A DNA stretch of 64,000 bases from Comamonadaceae bacterium (GCA_947478725.1 CANJWZ010000016.1:18532-82531), one strand, 5' to 3'; counted from the first letter of the stretch, positions 27,735-43,304 are shown. The notes: a model not told the origin generated them from the letters alone. Translations and numbers: made by a program.

Positions 27735-28501
27735 AGCAGCGGCTCCGCGCGCATAGGATCAGCGTAGAGCGTTCCGCCGCCGTAGTAAGCACTGATTTTT
27801 TCCTCTTCCAAAAGAGTGACCTGATCAGGGCTTTTGGTGGCAGGCACTTTTGCAAATTGAGCGGCGTAAATGCTGTGCGCCTTGACGCTGTCACGCTTAA
27901 TGCGGGCAAAAGGCACAGGCAGCAGAACGCGGCGACCACCGTTTTCGGCGTTCAGTTCTACTTCAACGAAGCGGAACATCATCTCGCAGGTGTCCACCCA
28001 CATGTCGACTACCTTGCCAGCAACTTTGTTGTCTGTGCCAAGCACCGGCAGCCCACGCGGGTCAGTGTCGTTTTTGGACACATCAAACCCATCCAGCACG
28101 CGCAGCGGCCGAATGATGGGGTGACCATGCAAGTCCATGTCGGGCACATCAGCGCGCATCGTGTAAGCACCAGCACCCACACCAGACGTCATCAAGTCGC
28201 CCGTTGGTATGTAAGGATTACCGTACGATCCGCCATCGCGACGCGTGTTCTGCGGCGGCTCAGGACGGTGCAACTCGGGTACGGTGACTTCTTTACCGCT
28301 CGCGAGCTTGAAGGTCTTGGGTGCAGGAATAGGCCAGCCGGTGACGGTGGCTGAGCCCGGTGGACCTTCAGACTCCATCGGATAGCCTTCGCGATGGTTT
28401 TCAAGCACCAGATAAAAAATGATGCCTGCAAAAAATAACCAAAACATATACAAAATGATTTGGGCTAAATCGACATATCCGGTGATGGCGCCTATTTGCA
28501 T
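27731..28501 (-). CDS. puhA: Photosynthetic reaction centre subunit H
   Basis: A 256-residue H subunit that caps the cytoplasmic face of the reaction centre and shapes proton delivery to QB. The single N-terminal helix is visible (AQIILYMFWLFFAGIIFYLV), followed by ENHREGYPME and the cytosolic beta domain with DMDLHGHPIIRPL, DPRGLPVLG and a C-terminal ISAYYGGGTLYADP block. Start ATG 28501 gives the usual MQIGAITGYVDLAQ; the upstream open frame is not family-like. It overlaps puhB by 4 bp and follows lhaA by 72 bp. The puf genes for subunits L, M and C are not in the window. Confidence 0.96.
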   Translation of the reverse strand: MQIGAITGYVDLAQIILYMFWLFFAGIIFYLVLENHREGYPMESEGPPGSATVTGWPIPAPKTFKLASGKEVTVPELHRPEPPQNTRRDGGSYGNPYIPTGDLMTSGVGAGAYTMRADVPDMDLHGHPIIRPLRVLDGFDVSKNDTDPRGLPVLGTDNKVAGKVVDMWVDTCEMMFRFVEVELNAENGGRRVLLPVPFARIKRDSVKAHSIYAAQFAKVPATKSPDQVTLLEEEKISAYYGGGTLYADPMRAEPLL

Positions 28502-28573
28502 GATGGAACTCCTAAAAATACGATAGCGGTTGCGAAGAAACAATAAAAAAGTGGGTGACTTGCTGAAATCTTC

Positions 28574-30034
28574 TTAGCCTGGTAAGTCAGCCAGGCCAAA
28601 ACGTTCACTTTTTGCGGGCTCACTGGCTGACGGCAAATTGGCGCGTCGAACCAGGGGGCCAATGGCTGCCAAAGTGATGAACAGCAGACAAATTTCGGTG
28701 TAGTACACAAAGCTATAACCCGTCACGGGGACCGCCAAAGCCGGGCCGAGCGAGCCCTCCAGCGCGAGAGTTGACACGGCGTCTCGCGCCGCGCCACCAA
28801 AGGCAATCGACAGGCCCGCAGCGGTGGCCTGAACAGCGCCCCAGGCGCCTAGCGCCATGCCCACGAACTCTTTTCGCTCCATGGTCATCGCCGCAGCCAA
28901 GGTGCTGACTGAAAAAAGTCCAGCACCAAAACCAATACAAAAAACGCCGCCATAAAAGAGCCAGGTGGCATCGAGCGGGGCAGCAAAAATAACGGCCGAA
29001 AAGCCGGGCAAACCGCAAACTACACCGTAAGCAGCCAGTCGGCAGGGGTCAATGCCATTGGACAGCTTGCGCGATGCAACTGCAAAAGCTACCAGTGATC
29101 CGCTGGCAAGCAGCGCCGTCAGCAAGGTTGTGGCGCTGACCGTGAGCTTGAGAATCTCGCCGCCGTAGGGCTCCAACACAATATCCTGCATATTGAAGGC
29201 CGCCGTACCCAGGGCGACCATGGCAAGAAACCGGCGCGCCTTGCCATTGCTGATAAACCGCTGCCATGCATCTTTGAACACCGGTACCGGCTCAAGCTTC
29301 AGTGCGGCGGCCCGGGCAGGGTCACGTGCCTCTTGCTTCCAAAGCGCAACCGCGTTCAGCACCAACGTCAAAACAGCGTGCCCTTGTATGACCTGAATCA
29401 TCTTTTTCGGCGTGAAGTCTTGCAACATCAGGCTAAAGACAAAACTGCTGCCGACCATGCCCAGCAGCAGCATGACGTACATCAGCGCCACGACGCGGGG
29501 GCGGGTGGGCTCATCGGCCAGATCGGTGGCCAGCGCCAAGCCAGCCGTCTGTGAGGTTTGCAAGCCTATCCCGACACATAAAAATGACAATCCCGCAATC
29601 GCCTGGTTGAACCAGTCGGGTGTCTTGATGTCACCCTGCCCCGTCAACACCAGCAAGGCAAACGGCATGAAGCTCAGGCCCATGAACTGCAGCATGGTGC
29701 CCGTCCAGATGAAGGGCACACGCCGCCAGCCGAAGGCCGAGCGGTGGGTGTCGGAACGAAAACCGGTGACAGCCCGAAACGGCGCGACCAGCAAGGGAAT
29801 CGCCACCATCAGCGCCACCAGCCATGCCGCAACGCCCAACTCGACGATCATCACCCGGTTCAGAGTGCCAACCATCAGGGCAGCCGACATGCCGACTGTG
29901 ACCTGAAACAGGGATAGCCGAAGCAGTCGACCCAGGGGCAAGCCGGCACTTGCCGCATCTGCAAATGGCAGGTACCGCAAGGGGACACGGCGAATACCGT
30001 TTTTAAAGCTTGGGATTTTCACAAGCGCTTCCAC
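28574..30034 (-). CDS. lhaA: Light-harvesting complex 1 assembly protein LhaA (PucC family)
   Basis: A 486-residue PucC/BCD-family MFS protein with about twelve hydrophobic segments. N-terminal LPLGRLLRLSLFQVTVGMSA, the loop GFRSDTHRSAFGWRRVPFIW, and LALATDLADEPTRPRVVALM are hallmarks. LhaA is needed for LH1 assembly, probably delivering bacteriochlorophyll. PucC is close in sequence, but the position between bchM and puhA fits LhaA. Its start overlaps the 3' end of bchM by 16 bp. Confidence 0.93.
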   Translation of the reverse strand: MEALVKIPSFKNGIRRVPLRYLPFADAASAGLPLGRLLRLSLFQVTVGMSAALMVGTLNRVMIVELGVAAWLVALMVAIPLLVAPFRAVTGFRSDTHRSAFGWRRVPFIWTGTMLQFMGLSFMPFALLVLTGQGDIKTPDWFNQAIAGLSFLCVGIGLQTSQTAGLALATDLADEPTRPRVVALMYVMLLLGMVGSSFVFSLMLQDFTPKKMIQVIQGHAVLTLVLNAVALWKQEARDPARAAALKLEPVPVFKDAWQRFISNGKARRFLAMVALGTAAFNMQDIVLEPYGGEILKLTVSATTLLTALLASGSLVAFAVASRKLSNGIDPCRLAAYGVVCGLPGFSAVIFAAPLDATWLFYGGVFCIGFGAGLFSVSTLAAAMTMERKEFVGMALGAWGAVQATAAGLSIAFGGAARDAVSTLALEGSLGPALAVPVTGYSFVYYTEICLLFITLAAIGPLVRRANLPSASEPAKSERFGLADLPG

Positions 30035-30729
30035 TCCATCGCTTGGGACTTGTAAAACCCGCTCGAGATACGTTGATCCTGGCTGTGTTGCCAGCCCGCC
30101 AATACGTCATCTGCGCCCATCAGCTGGAGTAACTTTTCTTTGGCCATCGGCTCCAGCCAGGGTGCGCGGTCTTTTCTGGGGAAGAATCGGCCAACCGTGA
30201 TCAAAGTGGCCAGCAAGGGGGTACGCGGGGCGAAGGTAAAGGCGATCGATGTCGAGCATCGAGCAGCCAGGCGCGAAAGAGCCGTCACCGCATCTTTGGT
30301 CTCATAGTGAATGATGGAGTCCATCGCCACGACATGGTCAAAATGCCCCAGCTTGTCGTCCAGCATGTCGCCACTGCGAAAGTCAAGCGAGCCGCCGTTC
30401 GGGAAAGATTGGGGCGCCCGCTGTCTCGCCAGTTCCACTAACTTTGGGGACAGGTCAATCGCCACCACATCCGCGCCACGCCGCGCCGCTTCAACCGCCA
30501 AGGCTCCTGTGCCGCAGCCAGCATCCAAAACCCTGCGTCCGTGCAAGTCCTCAGGCAGCCAAGACAACAACGTGGCTCGCATTTTGTCGCGTCCGGCGCG
30601 CACTGTGGTGCGAATACGGCCAACAGGCGCATCTGAAGTGAGTTGTTCCCAGGCCTTCACGGCCGTGCGGTCGAAGTAATCTTCGATCTGGCCGCGGCGG
30701 TCGGTATAAGTTGCGCTGTTCACAGTCAT
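30019..30729 (-). CDS. bchM: Mg-protoporphyrin IX O-methyltransferase
   Basis: A 236-residue SAM-dependent methyltransferase acting after Mg-chelatase. Motif I is RRVLDAGCGTGALAVEAAR (about residues 64-82), followed by DVVAIDLSPKLVELAR, FDHVVAMDSIIHYE, and the family-typical N-terminus VNSATYTDRRGQIEDYFDRT. Start ATG 30729 is 12 bp after the bchL stop. It overlaps lhaA by 16 bp. Substrate is inferred from family and its place beside bchH, which supplies the Mg-porphyrin. Confidence 0.95.
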   Translation of the reverse strand: MTVNSATYTDRRGQIEDYFDRTAVKAWEQLTSDAPVGRIRTTVRAGRDKMRATLLSWLPEDLHGRRVLDAGCGTGALAVEAARRGADVVAIDLSPKLVELARQRAPQSFPNGGSLDFRSGDMLDDKLGHFDHVVAMDSIIHYETKDAVTALSRLAARCSTSIAFTFAPRTPLLATLITVGRFFPRKDRAPWLEPMAKEKLLQLMGADDVLAGWQHSQDQRISSGFYKSQAMEWKRL

Positions 30730-30741
30730 GTCATCGGCTCT

Positions 30742-35442
<4,701 letters not shown>

Positions 35443-35468
<26 letters not shown>

Positions 35469-37050
35469 CGTAAAGTGTCTCACAGGTGATTGAGGGCAGA
35501 CCCATGTCCCTGGCGTAGATTTCGGTGTTGCGACGAGCCTTGCCGCGAACGAAAAATGGAATTTTCTTGAGTTCTTTTTCAGCCTCAGCGTCCCAGACTG
35601 CAACCGCCACAGCCTTTGCCGTGGCGGCTTGTTCAATGGCTTCAGCGGAGGTTTTGGCCGCGCTTGAAATAGCCTGGCTTGTTTCCAGTGTTGCAGCGGC
35701 CTTGCTGACAACGGCGGAAGGAACTGCAGATTTACCCAGGTGCGATGGGCTGGCATCTTCATGAAACTCCGCGTCGCCGCGGAACATGCCAATCAGGTGT
35801 TCTTCAAGCCCCATCATGAGGGGATGCACCCAGGTGTCAAACATCACGTTTGCGCCCTCAAAGCCCATTTGCGGGGAGTAGCGCGCCGGAAAATCTTGCA
35901 CATGAACCGGCGCTGAAATCACAGCACAAGGTATACCCAAGCGCTTGGCGATGTGTCGCTCCATTTGTGAGCCCAGCACCAATTCTGGTTGTAGCTCGGC
36001 AACTTTGGCTTCGACTTCCAGGTAATCGTCTGTGATCAAAGGCTCAACGCCATACAGTTTGGCGGCTTCGCGGACTTCCCTGGCGTGTTCACGGCTGTAG
36101 GTGCCTAAGCCAACCACGGTAAAGCCCAGCTCGCGGCTGGCAATGCGGGCAGCGGCAACAGCATGCGTGGCATCGCCAAATACAAACACGCGCTTGTTGG
36201 TCAGGTAGGTCGAGTCGACCGACTTGGCATACCAGGGCGCACGGGCATCAGCGCTCGCGAGCACCTTGCTCGCGTCAACCCCCGCCAATTGCGCCACTTC
36301 GTTGACAAAGTCGCGGGTGGCACCCGAACCAATCGGAACCACTTTTGTTGAGGGCTGACCGAAAGTGCGCGTCAGCCATTGGGCGGCAACCGACGCAATT
36401 TCAGGGTAGAGCACGACGTTGAAATCAGCATCCCCCAAGCGTGAAATGTCTGCTGGCGTTGCGCCCAGTGGCGCGACCACATTGATGTCAATGCCGAGTT
36501 GGCTCAGCAGACCCGTGATTTCGCGCAGGTCATCGCGATGCCGAAAACCCAGTGCGGTAGGGCCGAGGATGTTGCAGCTTTTGCGGCCATTGCTAGCCGG
36601 CTTTGTTCTGGGCTGGGCCAGCGAGCGCACCAATTGATAGAAAGTCTCAGACGCGCCCCAGTTTTCCTTGCGCTGGTAGCTGGGCAGTTCAAGCGCCACC
36701 ACCGGGATCGGCAAATCCAGCGCCTTGGCCAGACCGCCCGGGTCGTCTTGAATCAGCTCTGCCGTGCAAGACGCGCCAACCAGCATGGCCTTGGGCTTGA
36801 AGCGCTCAAACGCTTCACGCGCTGCTGTTTTGAAGAGTTCAGCGGTGTCGCCACCCAAGTCGCGCGCTTGAAAGGTGGTGTATGTCACTGGTGGGCGCTT
36901 GGGGAGGCGCTCAATCATGGTGAACAGCAGATCGGCGTAGGTGTCGCCTTGGGGTGCATGAAGCACGTAATGCACGTCTTCCATGGCAGTCGCAATGCGC
37001 ATCGCCCCGACATGGGGCGGTCCTTCATAGGTCCAGAGGGTGAGCTGCAT
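35443..37050 (-). CDS. bchB: Dark-operative protochlorophyllide reductase subunit B
   Basis: A 535-residue NifK-like subunit that forms the catalytic BchN-BchB complex. Asp36 ([10 protein letters not shown]), the unusual non-cysteine ligand of the 4Fe4S NB-cluster, and Cys95 (GASCTAEL) are at canonical positions. Late in the chain (about residues 425-470) lies an Ala/Ser/Thr-rich linker ([20 protein letters not shown]) before the C-terminal [13 protein letters not shown] domain. The gap to bchN is 9 bp; the start is ATG 37050. Confidence 0.97.
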
Positions 37051-37059
37051 ATCGTGGTG

Positions 37060-38894
<1,835 letters not shown>

Positions 38895-38900
38895 GGACAT

Positions 38901-38929
38901 AATTTAACGCTCCAAATTCAAAGTGTCAA
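38901..38929 (-). promoter_or_regulatory. bchF promoter (sigma70-like, leaderless)
   Basis: On the minus strand TTGACA (38929-38924), a 17-bp spacer, then TAAATT (38906-38901). The predicted start, 7 bases after the -10, is the A of ATG 38894. The -35 is a perfect consensus; the -10 matches 4 of 6. The -35 is also the downstream half of a PpsR-like site. Confidence 0.6.
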
Positions 38930-38957
38930 CTTATATTGACGTAAATTTACATTGACA
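38924..38957. promoter_or_regulatory. Two overlapping near-consensus PpsR/CrtJ sites between bchF and the aerR-like gene
   Basis: The PpsR/CrtJ consensus is TGT-N12-ACA. On the minus strand the sequence reads TGTCAATGTAAATTTACG (38957-38940), then CGTCAATATAAGTTGACA (38941-38924), each with one mismatch (G for the last A, C for the first T). The outer hexamers TGTCAA and TTGACA mirror each other, and each can serve as a -35 for one of the two divergent transcripts. Confidence 0.6.
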
Positions 38958-38996
38958 ATAGTCGCTGCAAAAAATTTACCTTGAATCAGTAGAAAC

Positions 38997-39185
38997 ATGA
39001 TTGACCGAAGTCGTTTTCGCTTGTACAAACCTCAAAGGTCTAGCCAAGTTGGCTTCAAAGACTACTCGTGGCGCCGTTTTTTAGGTCAGGACTTGGTAAA
39101 AATCGGCAACGCAACAACGCACGGACAGAGTCAGTGCCGAGATGTGCCACTTATTGCGGGCGAGGAACGGGAAGAAGAAATATGA
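38997..39185 (+). CDS. Possible 62-residue upstream ORF coupled to the aerR-like gene
   Basis: An ATG frame at 38997 whose TGA (39183-39185) overlaps the ATG of the aerR-like gene (ATGA). It lies just downstream of the predicted plus-strand promoter, where a leader peptide would be expected. The peptide is basic at its start (MIDRSRFRLYKPQR) and ends in EEREEEI, which is the ribosome-binding region of the next gene. No family is recognised and no ribosome-binding site precedes it. It may be untranslated. Confidence 0.25.
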   Translation: MIDRSRFRLYKPQRSSQVGFKDYSWRRFLGQDLVKIGNATTHGQSQCRDVPLIAGEEREEEI

Positions 39186-40138
39186 ATTTACAGACCAAAA
39201 CGGACTCTGCCCGAACTGCCGAAGCAAATCACTCTCAAGACGCTGGCGCGCGGGGCGATGACTCCGGTTACGCCCAAGACAGCCAAGCCACTGCGCGTTT
39301 GGCCACCGACGCCAACCGGGAGGCTGTTGAGTTACGGCTGGCCTTGATTTCCCGGGCGATTGAAGACGAGATCATCCCGCGCCTCATGCTGGCGCACCCT
39401 ACCGCAGGCGATTGCCTGCCCGTGGCATCACCCACCAGCACACCACAGGTCGGTCAGGATGAGGTCAGGGCTTTTGCGAAGCTGGTGCTCGAACCAGACG
39501 AAAACGTGGCCCATGCCTGCATTGAGGCCATGCGTACCAGCGGAATTTCAGTCGAAACCATTTACACCGATTTGCTTGCGCCGGTCGCTCGTTACCTGGG
39601 TGAGTTGTGGGAGGACGATCTTTGCGACTTCACGCAGGTCACCGTCGGATTGGGGCGCTTGCAGCAGGTGCTCAGGGAACTCAGCCCGGCCTTTGGCCAG
39701 TCCAAGGTCGAAACCAGCGGAAACCGCGTGTTGCTTTTACCTGGGCCCGGCGAGCAGCACACCTTCGGCCTGGTGATGGTGGCCGAGTTCTTCAGGCGTG
39801 CAGGCTGGGACGTTGGCGGCGGCCCCTGGGAGGCCGGGGCCGACCCTGTGCTGATGGTCAAGCGTGAATGGTTTGACGTGGTCGGCTTTTCGCTTGGCAA
39901 TGTGGAGCAGCTCGACGACCTCGCCGCATGCATCAAAAGCGTGCGCGCAGCAGCCTTGAATAAATCGATCTGCGTTATAGTTGGGGGGCCACTTTTTCTG
40001 GTCAATCCAGAGTACGTTGCCTACGTGAATGCAGATGCAGCGTCGACCGACGGCGCGCAAGCGCCAAGCTTGGCCGCGAGTTTGGTGGCTGCTGCGCGAG
40101 AACAAGGCGCTGGCGCGGGCAATCTCTTGGTCTCTTAG
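39182..40138 (+). CDS. AerR/PpaA-type cobalamin-binding regulator of photosynthesis genes
   Basis: A 318-residue protein with an unstructured N-terminus (1-45), a helical segment (about 90-170: DENVAHACIEAMRTS, LGELWEDDLCDFTQVTVGLG) and a C-terminal B12-binding domain. That domain has EQHTFG with the expected cobalt-ligand His193, then FSLGNVEQLDDL and VGGPLFLVNPE. In Rhodobacter, AerR/PpaA binds cobalamin in a light-dependent way and modulates CrtJ/PpsR. It lies directly upstream of ppsR, the conserved arrangement. ATG 39182 follows GAAGAAG; an upstream frame to 39068 is less likely. Confidence 0.9.
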   Translation: MNLQTKTDSARTAEANHSQDAGARGDDSGYAQDSQATARLATDANREAVELRLALISRAIEDEIIPRLMLAHPTAGDCLPVASPTSTPQVGQDEVRAFAKLVLEPDENVAHACIEAMRTSGISVETIYTDLLAPVARYLGELWEDDLCDFTQVTVGLGRLQQVLRELSPAFGQSKVETSGNRVLLLPGPGEQHTFGLVMVAEFFRRAGWDVGGGPWEAGADPVLMVKREWFDVVGFSLGNVEQLDDLAACIKSVRAAALNKSICVIVGGPLFLVNPEYVAYVNADAASTDGAQAPSLAASLVAAAREQGAGAGNLLVS

Positions 40139-40199
40139 GGCGCTGCTCTTCTTGCAGTCTGCCCGACCCCACCGAAGTTAACCGTATCTCCAGGCACAT

Positions 40200-41648
40200 G
40201 TGAAGTCACCGCAACAGACAACAAAAGAAATCGCCATCGGGCAATTTGACAGCCCCGAGATGTTTCTAGCAGGTCTAGACGCGCAAACCACAGCTTCTTT
40301 AATTTCCGCTGCTGCTGACGTCGCTCTCATTTTGGATGAGCACGGGGTGATTCAGGATGTCGCTTTTAGCAACAACGAGCTGAAATACGGCCACCATGAC
40401 TGGCTGGGCAAACCTTGGCTTGACACCGTCACCGTCGAAAGTCGGACCAAAGTTGAGGAAATGCTCAGCGAGGCCTTCAGCAACGGCAGTGCCAAGTGGC
40501 GGCATATCAACCATCCATCGGCCGACAGCGCCGACCTGGCACTTTTATACACCATCGTCCCGCTGAGCCGCGAGGCCGGCCCACACCGCTCGGTCGCCTT
40601 TGGCCGCGACTTGCGCGCACAGGTGGCGCTGCAACAACGCCTGGTCAGTGCTCAGCTGTCGATGGAGCGCGATTACTGGCGCTTGCGCCATGTGGAGACG
40701 CGCTACCGATTGCTGTTCCAGGTCGCCGCCGAGGCTGTGCTGATACTGGACGCCACGTCTGAAAAGCTCGAAGAGGCCAACCCAGCCGCCTACACATTGC
40801 TGGGCGACAAAGCGCGGTCCCCCACGTGGATGCTGAATCAAAGCCTGGACGCCTTAAGCGTGCCTGCGGTGTTGCAAATGTTTGCCGCATTGCGCCTGCG
40901 TGGGCGGGCCGACCCGATCACCGTGTGTTTTGCAGGCTCTTCTGATGTTTACACCCTGTCAGGGTCGCTGTTCCGGCAAGAAAACTCGACCCATTTTCTG
41001 ATCCGGGTCACCCCCTTAAAACCGACCCAGGCCTCTTCTGAAAGCAGCATGGCGCAACTGCTGCTGCGCGTGGTTGACAACTGCCCAGATGCCTTTGCTG
41101 TGACCGACCTGGACGGCCGGGTGTTGACGGTCAACCGGGCTTTTCTGGAACTGACACAACTGGCCAGCGAAGCCCTGGTGCGCGGCGAGCCCTTGCAAAA
41201 GTGGCTGGGCCGCAGTGGCGTCGACATGAACGTGCTGATTTCCAACTTGCGCCAGCGCGGCACCGTCCGCTTGTTTGCCACCACACTGCAAGGCGAGTAC
41301 GGATCGACAGCGGATGTCGAAATTTCAGCCGTCAGTGTGACGACTGGCGACCAACCATGCCTGGGCTTCACGATTCGAGACATCGGCAGACGCTTGACGA
41401 ACGAACCCCTGAGCAGCAAGGACCTGCCGCGCACAGCCAGCCAGATGACCGAGCTGGTGGGCCGCGTTCCACTGCGCGACATCGTGCGTGAAACCACTGA
41501 TTTGATTGAAGACCTGTGCATACAGGCCGCGCTGGAATTAACAGGTGACAACCGCGCGGCCGCTGCCGAAATGCTGGGTTTGTCCCGGCAAAGTTTGTAC
41601 GTCAAGCTCAAGCGTTTTGGCGTGAACGATGCGTTGGCTGAAAACTGA
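40200..41648 (+). CDS. ppsR: PpsR/CrtJ photosynthesis regulator, canonical copy
   Basis: A 482-residue regulator with an N-terminal PAS-like domain (about 20-140), a linker helix (LSMERDYWRLRHVETRYRLL), two PAS domains (about 170-285 and 295-400) and a C-terminal Fis-type helix-turn-helix (NRAAAAEMLGLSRQSLYVKL, 450-469). Cys440 (IEDLCIQAALELTG) lies 43 residues from the end, matching the redox-sensing cysteine of Rhodobacter CrtJ/PpsR. It represses (or in Rubrivivax also activates) bch, crt and puc genes at TGT-N12-ACA sites. Start GTG 40200 or ATG 40260 are both possible. It follows the aerR-like gene by 61 bp. Confidence 0.93.
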   Translation: MKSPQQTTKEIAIGQFDSPEMFLAGLDAQTTASLISAAADVALILDEHGVIQDVAFSNNELKYGHHDWLGKPWLDTVTVESRTKVEEMLSEAFSNGSAKWRHINHPSADSADLALLYTIVPLSREAGPHRSVAFGRDLRAQVALQQRLVSAQLSMERDYWRLRHVETRYRLLFQVAAEAVLILDATSEKLEEANPAAYTLLGDKARSPTWMLNQSLDALSVPAVLQMFAALRLRGRADPITVCFAGSSDVYTLSGSLFRQENSTHFLIRVTPLKPTQASSESSMAQLLLRVVDNCPDAFAVTDLDGRVLTVNRAFLELTQLASEALVRGEPLQKWLGRSGVDMNVLISNLRQRGTVRLFATTLQGEYGSTADVEISAVSVTTGDQPCLGFTIRDIGRRLTNEPLSSKDLPRTASQMTELVGRVPLRDIVRETTDLIEDLCIQAALELTGDNRAAAAEMLGLSRQSLYVKLKRFGVNDALAEN

Positions 41649-41670
41649 CGGGGCTCAAAAAATAAGTTGG

Positions 41671-41721
41671 GCGCTACTAATTCGGTAGCTCTTCACCCAT
41701 GTATCTAGTGGGCTTCAAGCC
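41671..41721 (+). repeat. Dispersed intergenic repeat, copy D (degenerate)
   Basis: GCGCTACTAATTCGGTAGCT, about 18 variable bases, then AGTGGGCTTCAAGCC. Same order and spacing as copies A-C but more diverged. It lies between the convergent ends of the two ppsR genes. Confidence 0.5.
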
Positions 41722-41754
41722 AAAAATCTACCTAACCTCGACGGTTTAGATGGT

Positions 41755-43176
41755 TCAGGCGCCGCTCAGGTCCTGATTGAGCATGTCCAGTTGCTGTCGG
41801 TTGATGCCCAGCATGGTGGCAGCCTTGTTCAAGTCTGCGCCAGCCCGCTCCATCGCCATGCGGATGAAATTGCGCTGCAAAACCTCCGAGGCACGCCGCA
41901 TCAGCTCGGGCAGTGCGGCACTGCCGACCTGGTCACACAGCACCTTGACCGCCGCCTGCATCGGCTCGACCGTCACAGAAATCTCGCCGCCAGTCGTGGG
42001 CGTGAGGCGAATGCTAAAGCCGATACAAGGCGGGTCAATCTCACTGAGCAAGGTGGCCGCTACTTCAACCGGCCTGACGATAGCATCACGTGGCAGCACG
42101 TTTGAGGGCGCATAGCCTGTCATGCCTTCGCGGCTGACCCGCGCTAACAGGTCGGCAAAGGGCTCGTTCGGCAAGCTGAGCCAGTCCGACAGGGGTCGGC
42201 CGCGTACCGATGCCTCGGTGCTGGCTTGCACCAGCTTTAAAAACGCCGGGTTGGCCACCAGCACGCCACCGTCTACATCGGTGACCGCCACGCCGTCGCT
42301 GGCGCTGTCGACCAGCCGCGCCAGTGTGGCGCCGAGGTTGCCCGACGAGCCCAACTGTTCGGTGGTTCTGATTCTGACCAGCAATTGCTGCGAGTCAACG
42401 ACCCGGAAGGGTGTGGCTGTGACGCTGGTACTGGTGACGCGGCCCACAAGCTGGGCCCGCGTTTCGGTCGACTGCCCGGTTGCCAAGGCGCTGTTCAGCG
42501 CTGCGGTGACGATGTCGCGCGAATGTCGCTCAAAACCAAACGCAGCGTTTTGCCCAACCACCTGGGCCAATGACAAGTCAAACAATTCAGTCGTGCTTTG
42601 GTTGGCTTCAATGATATTGAGCGTGCTGCCATCCACCACAATCACCGCATCAGTCGCCACTTGAAACAGCAGCCGGTAGCGCGCCTCGGCCTGCCGTGCC
42701 TGGGCGTAATTTCGCTCCATCTCACGCTGCGCGCCTATGAATTTTTGCTGCAAAGCCGCGCTGATGCCCAAGTCACGCCCCACGGCCAAAATCGGCCCAC
42801 GCGCCCCCAGCCGCATGGCGGTGTAAGCCACGGGCACGATGGCACCGTCACCAGCGGGGTGATTGACTTCGCGTTTTCGGGTGGCGCAGGTCGGTGAGGC
42901 TTCAGCCATCAGCCGCTCGACTTTGGCTTTGCACTCGCTCGTCACGGTATCTGCCCACCGATGACCGACCCAGGTGTGGGCGTCGCTGGCCAGCGGTGTT
43001 GATGCACGCTGGTCCACACGCTGCACCACGCCGGCCTCGTCAATCACCAGGGCGATATCGCCGCCCAAAGACACCATGGTTCGGGCAAGCTCGGGCGCCC
43101 ACTCAGACAATGACTCTGAAAAGGTGGATGCTGCGCTCGCTTCATTCGAACGGATCGCGTTCATTGCCTCGGTCAT
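41755..43176 (-). CDS. Second, diverged PpsR/CrtJ paralogue
   Basis: A 473-residue protein colinear with the other PpsR: N-terminal PAS-like domain, linker MERNYAQARQAEARYRLLFQ, two PAS domains and a C-terminal Fis-like helix-turn-helix. The paralogy is plain (EARYRLLFQVATDAV against ETRYRLLFQVAAEAV). The redox cysteine position is occupied by Phe437 (LQRNFIRMAMERAG). The HTH keeps KAATMLGINRQQL, but the recognition helix diverges after it (DMLNQDL in place of YVKLKRF). It has a good ribosome-binding site (AAGGTGAAG) and is divergent from bchG. It may bind different DNA, form heteromers with PpsR or act as antagonist; which one is unknown. Confidence 0.88.
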   Translation of the reverse strand: MTEAMNAIRSNEASAASTFSESLSEWAPELARTMVSLGGDIALVIDEAGVVQRVDQRASTPLASDAHTWVGHRWADTVTSECKAKVERLMAEASPTCATRKREVNHPAGDGAIVPVAYTAMRLGARGPILAVGRDLGISAALQQKFIGAQREMERNYAQARQAEARYRLLFQVATDAVIVVDGSTLNIIEANQSTTELFDLSLAQVVGQNAAFGFERHSRDIVTAALNSALATGQSTETRAQLVGRVTSTSVTATPFRVVDSQQLLVRIRTTEQLGSSGNLGATLARLVDSASDGVAVTDVDGGVLVANPAFLKLVQASTEASVRGRPLSDWLSLPNEPFADLLARVSREGMTGYAPSNVLPRDAIVRPVEVAATLLSEIDPPCIGFSIRLTPTTGGEISVTVEPMQAAVKVLCDQVGSAALPELMRRASEVLQRNFIRMAMERAGADLNKAATMLGINRQQLDMLNQDLSGA

Positions 43177-43304
43177 GACTTCACCTTCAACCTAAGTTTG
43201 GCCACCCATCAAGATGGACGGCAGCCTGTCATGCCAAGCGTTGCGGTTGCTTCACATGACGTGTCAACAGACTCTGTGACTGTTTTGCATCAGTTGAGTG
43301 TAAG

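Noticed and set aside
35469..35792. 108-residue N-terminal extension of bchH
   Set aside because: It is an out-of-frame reading of the bchB 3' end; the Ala/Lys/Arg/Pro-rich peptide has no BchH character and the family start is ATG 35468.
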